64,000 nucleotides of DNA, taken from contig NZ_SVET01000002.1 of NCBI RefSeq assembly GCF_015057245.1, positions 124,001 through 188,000 of the forward strand. The letters are read 5' to 3'. A model generated the notes under the pieces. That model made no database searches, was not told the DNA's origin, and was given only the letters and a program-made list of their open reading frames with translations. This document shows, one piece after another, positions 62,734-64,000 of the stretch (its first letter is position 1; each line of letters begins with the position of its first letter). Both the position numbers and the translations under genes were made by a program. This DNA is from Pseudobutyrivibrio ruminis. GTDB lineage: Bacteria > Bacillota > Clostridia > Lachnospirales > Lachnospiraceae.

Positions 62734-64000
62734 TTATCTCCTAAAGAAAATTAACTTAGTAAGTATACCACAGACAATAAGTATGGTAAACAAAGCCAAA
62801 GCTGCGGCAACATAGATGTTTTCTATGAGCATGTAATAAAGTATGCCAGGGATGACGATGGCTAAAAGTGGTAGCCAGCTGTTGGCGAATAATTTCAAGA
62901 ATGAGTAGTTGAACTTTCTTGAAAGCTTAATCATCAAAAGCAATGAGTAAAGGGCGTAGCTCATACCGGTGCCGATGGCAACCATGTTGATGCTTCGCTC
63001 TACAAAAACAACCAAGCCGGTTGAGAAAATCACATTGAAAATGCAAAGGGCAACTGAGTTTGCAATCAGTGATTTGTTTAGCTTAAGCACGCTGAAAATG
63101 TTTCCGAAAAGCATGGTTGTGGAATAGATTGCAACGCCGATGATAAGAATCTGAGTTGCAGGAGTTCCATCTGTGTACATTGGCATAAACATCTGCACGA
63201 AGATTGGCATGATGAAGAATACGCAAACACATGCTGCTCCGGAAATAACTGATGTGATGTTGGTGAAATAGCTGGCCTTTTCAAGGAGCTGCTTTTCATC
63301 TTTATTGGCCCCATACAAATGAGAAACCTTTATGTAAAACACCTGGGAAATCGTCTGTGGGACAAGCACCATAGTGGTGAATCCCATCAAAGGAACTGAG
63401 TAAACTCCCAAGTCGTCAGTAGTCAAAAATCCAAGGATAACGAATTTATCCACGCTTTGAACCAAAGTCCAAATCAAGCTGTTGATTAAAAGTGGAAGGC
63501 CGCCGATAATCATGACTTTCATATATGAAAAGTCGAAGCTGAGGCGCACTCCCTTAAGTGCATTCTTGCGGAACATGATAATTCCGAGTAACGCTGATGA
63601 CATTGTCATGGCGTAAAGGCCGTAGTAGCCAACCAGGTTAAGTGCAGCGACGCCGATTCCAAAGGCAATGATTGTACGAAGCAATCCGATAGCTGCGGAA
63701 TAATTGTATTTACCATTCATTCTGACTGTGGCGTTTGACATATCGTCAAAGCTTTTCAGCAGAATCATGATTGGGCACATGGCATATCCAAAGGCATAAT
63801 ATGCCTGGTACTGGTCCATGCCGATGCGGCCACGATAATAAAAGAAAACCCAGGCTTCAAATACCACAAAGATGATAAGGTAAACCATCAGCATGAATGT
63901 TGCTGCTGTGTTTTTCAGTTTATTTGCTGTTTCATAATCCTTTCGGCCGAGGGCCTGAGGATAATCCCTGTTGTAGGCGTTGAGCACACCGAACTGGGCA
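62734..64000 (-). CDS. Wzx-type polysaccharide flippase, 5' end outside the window
   Basis: About 422 residues are visible; the open frame continues through 64000, and the apparent GTG start at 63987 is internal because AQFGV precedes it in frame. MATE/MOP superfamily features: GVLNAYNRDYP near the visible N-terminus, then about ten membrane segments, including a long run to the C-terminus. It flips undecaprenyl-linked oligosaccharide across the membrane before polymerisation or ligation. The N-terminal one or two helices are missing. Confidence 0.8.
   Translation of the reverse strand, partial: AQFGVLNAYNRDYPQALGRKDYETANKLKNTAATFMLMVYLIIFVVFEAWVFFYYRGRIGMDQYQAYYAFGYAMCPIMILLKSFDDMSNATVRMNGKYNYSAAIGLLRTIIAFGIGVAALNLVGYYGLYAMTMSSALLGIIMFRKNALKGVRLSFDFSYMKVMIIGGLPLLINSLIWTLVQSVDKFVILGFLTTDDLGVYSVPLMGFTTMVLVPQTISQVFYIKVSHLYGANKDEKQLLEKASYFTNITSVISGAACVCVFFIMPIFVQMFMPMYTDGTPATQILIIGVAIYSTTMLFGNIFSVLKLNKSLIANSVALCIFNVIFSTGLVVFVERSINMVAIGTGMSYALYSLLLMIKLSRKFNYSFLKLFANSWLPLLAIVIPGILYYMLIENIYVAAALALFTILIVCGILTKLIFFRR

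Overview
The window reads as one large surface-glycan island from a Gram-positive anaerobe, most likely a Lachnospiraceae member such as Butyrivibrio or Pseudobutyrivibrio. The reasons are low to moderate G+C, strong GGAGG-type ribosome binding sites with frequent TTG/GTG starts, gene families typical of that group (DUF6056-like, DUF6077-like and PTPS-related membrane glycosyltransferases; the CotH/VTC/DUF4956 trio), and the absence of any LPS-core or outer-membrane genes. No rRNA, tRNA, transposase or CRISPR-cas gene was seen. Almost everything is on the minus strand.

Region 1 (1-13961, A+T rich, one minus-strand operon from a promoter at 14031-14059) holds an acylation set (MBOAT plus two SGNH-like proteins), four large multi-pass GT-C-like proteins, two polyprenyl-phosphate-sugar synthases and a WecE/WecD-like pair for a dTDP-4-amino-4,6-dideoxy sugar. 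Region 2 (14077-25566) has more GT-C proteins and a CotH-kinase / VTC / DUF4956 module with a divergent promoter, then a small secreted protein.

Region 3 (25728-40504, G+C richer) runs from a WbaP-type phosphoglycosyl transferase through a PseA/WbpG-type amidotransferase with HisH/HisF partners, several glycosyltransferases and acyltransferases, to an unusual aldolase/cytidylyltransferase pair. Region 4 (41824-51574) carries NeuB, NeuA, an O-antigen-ligase-like protein, a membrane/metallo-beta-lactamase protein and accessory sugar enzymes. Region 5 (52905-64000) carries LegB, LegC, a PtmE-like nucleotidyltransferase, an acyl-carrier-protein/dehydratase/reductase set, a capsule-type glycosyltransferase and a Wzx flippase that runs off the window. 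Together regions 3-5 look like synthesis of a legionaminic-acid-type (probably amidinated or acylated) glycan with lipid-linked assembly, flipping and polymerisation or ligation.

The most unusual content is noncoding. (a) The two gene-free gaps at 40505-41823 and 51575-52904 contain arrays of diverged hairpins with rigid spacing: 14 units at exactly 53 bp, 8 units at exactly 52 bp, and 6 units at about 72 bp. The 53- and 52-bp arrays abut copies of a 174-bp cruciform-forming module. Two direct copies of this module bracket the whole region 4 cassette, and a third copy lies inverted at the far end of the first array. (b) A separate element of 84-90 nt occurs five times between genes in regions 3-5, always in gene-sense orientation and always shortly upstream of a start codon. 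Its helices keep pairing while their sequences change. I recognise neither family.
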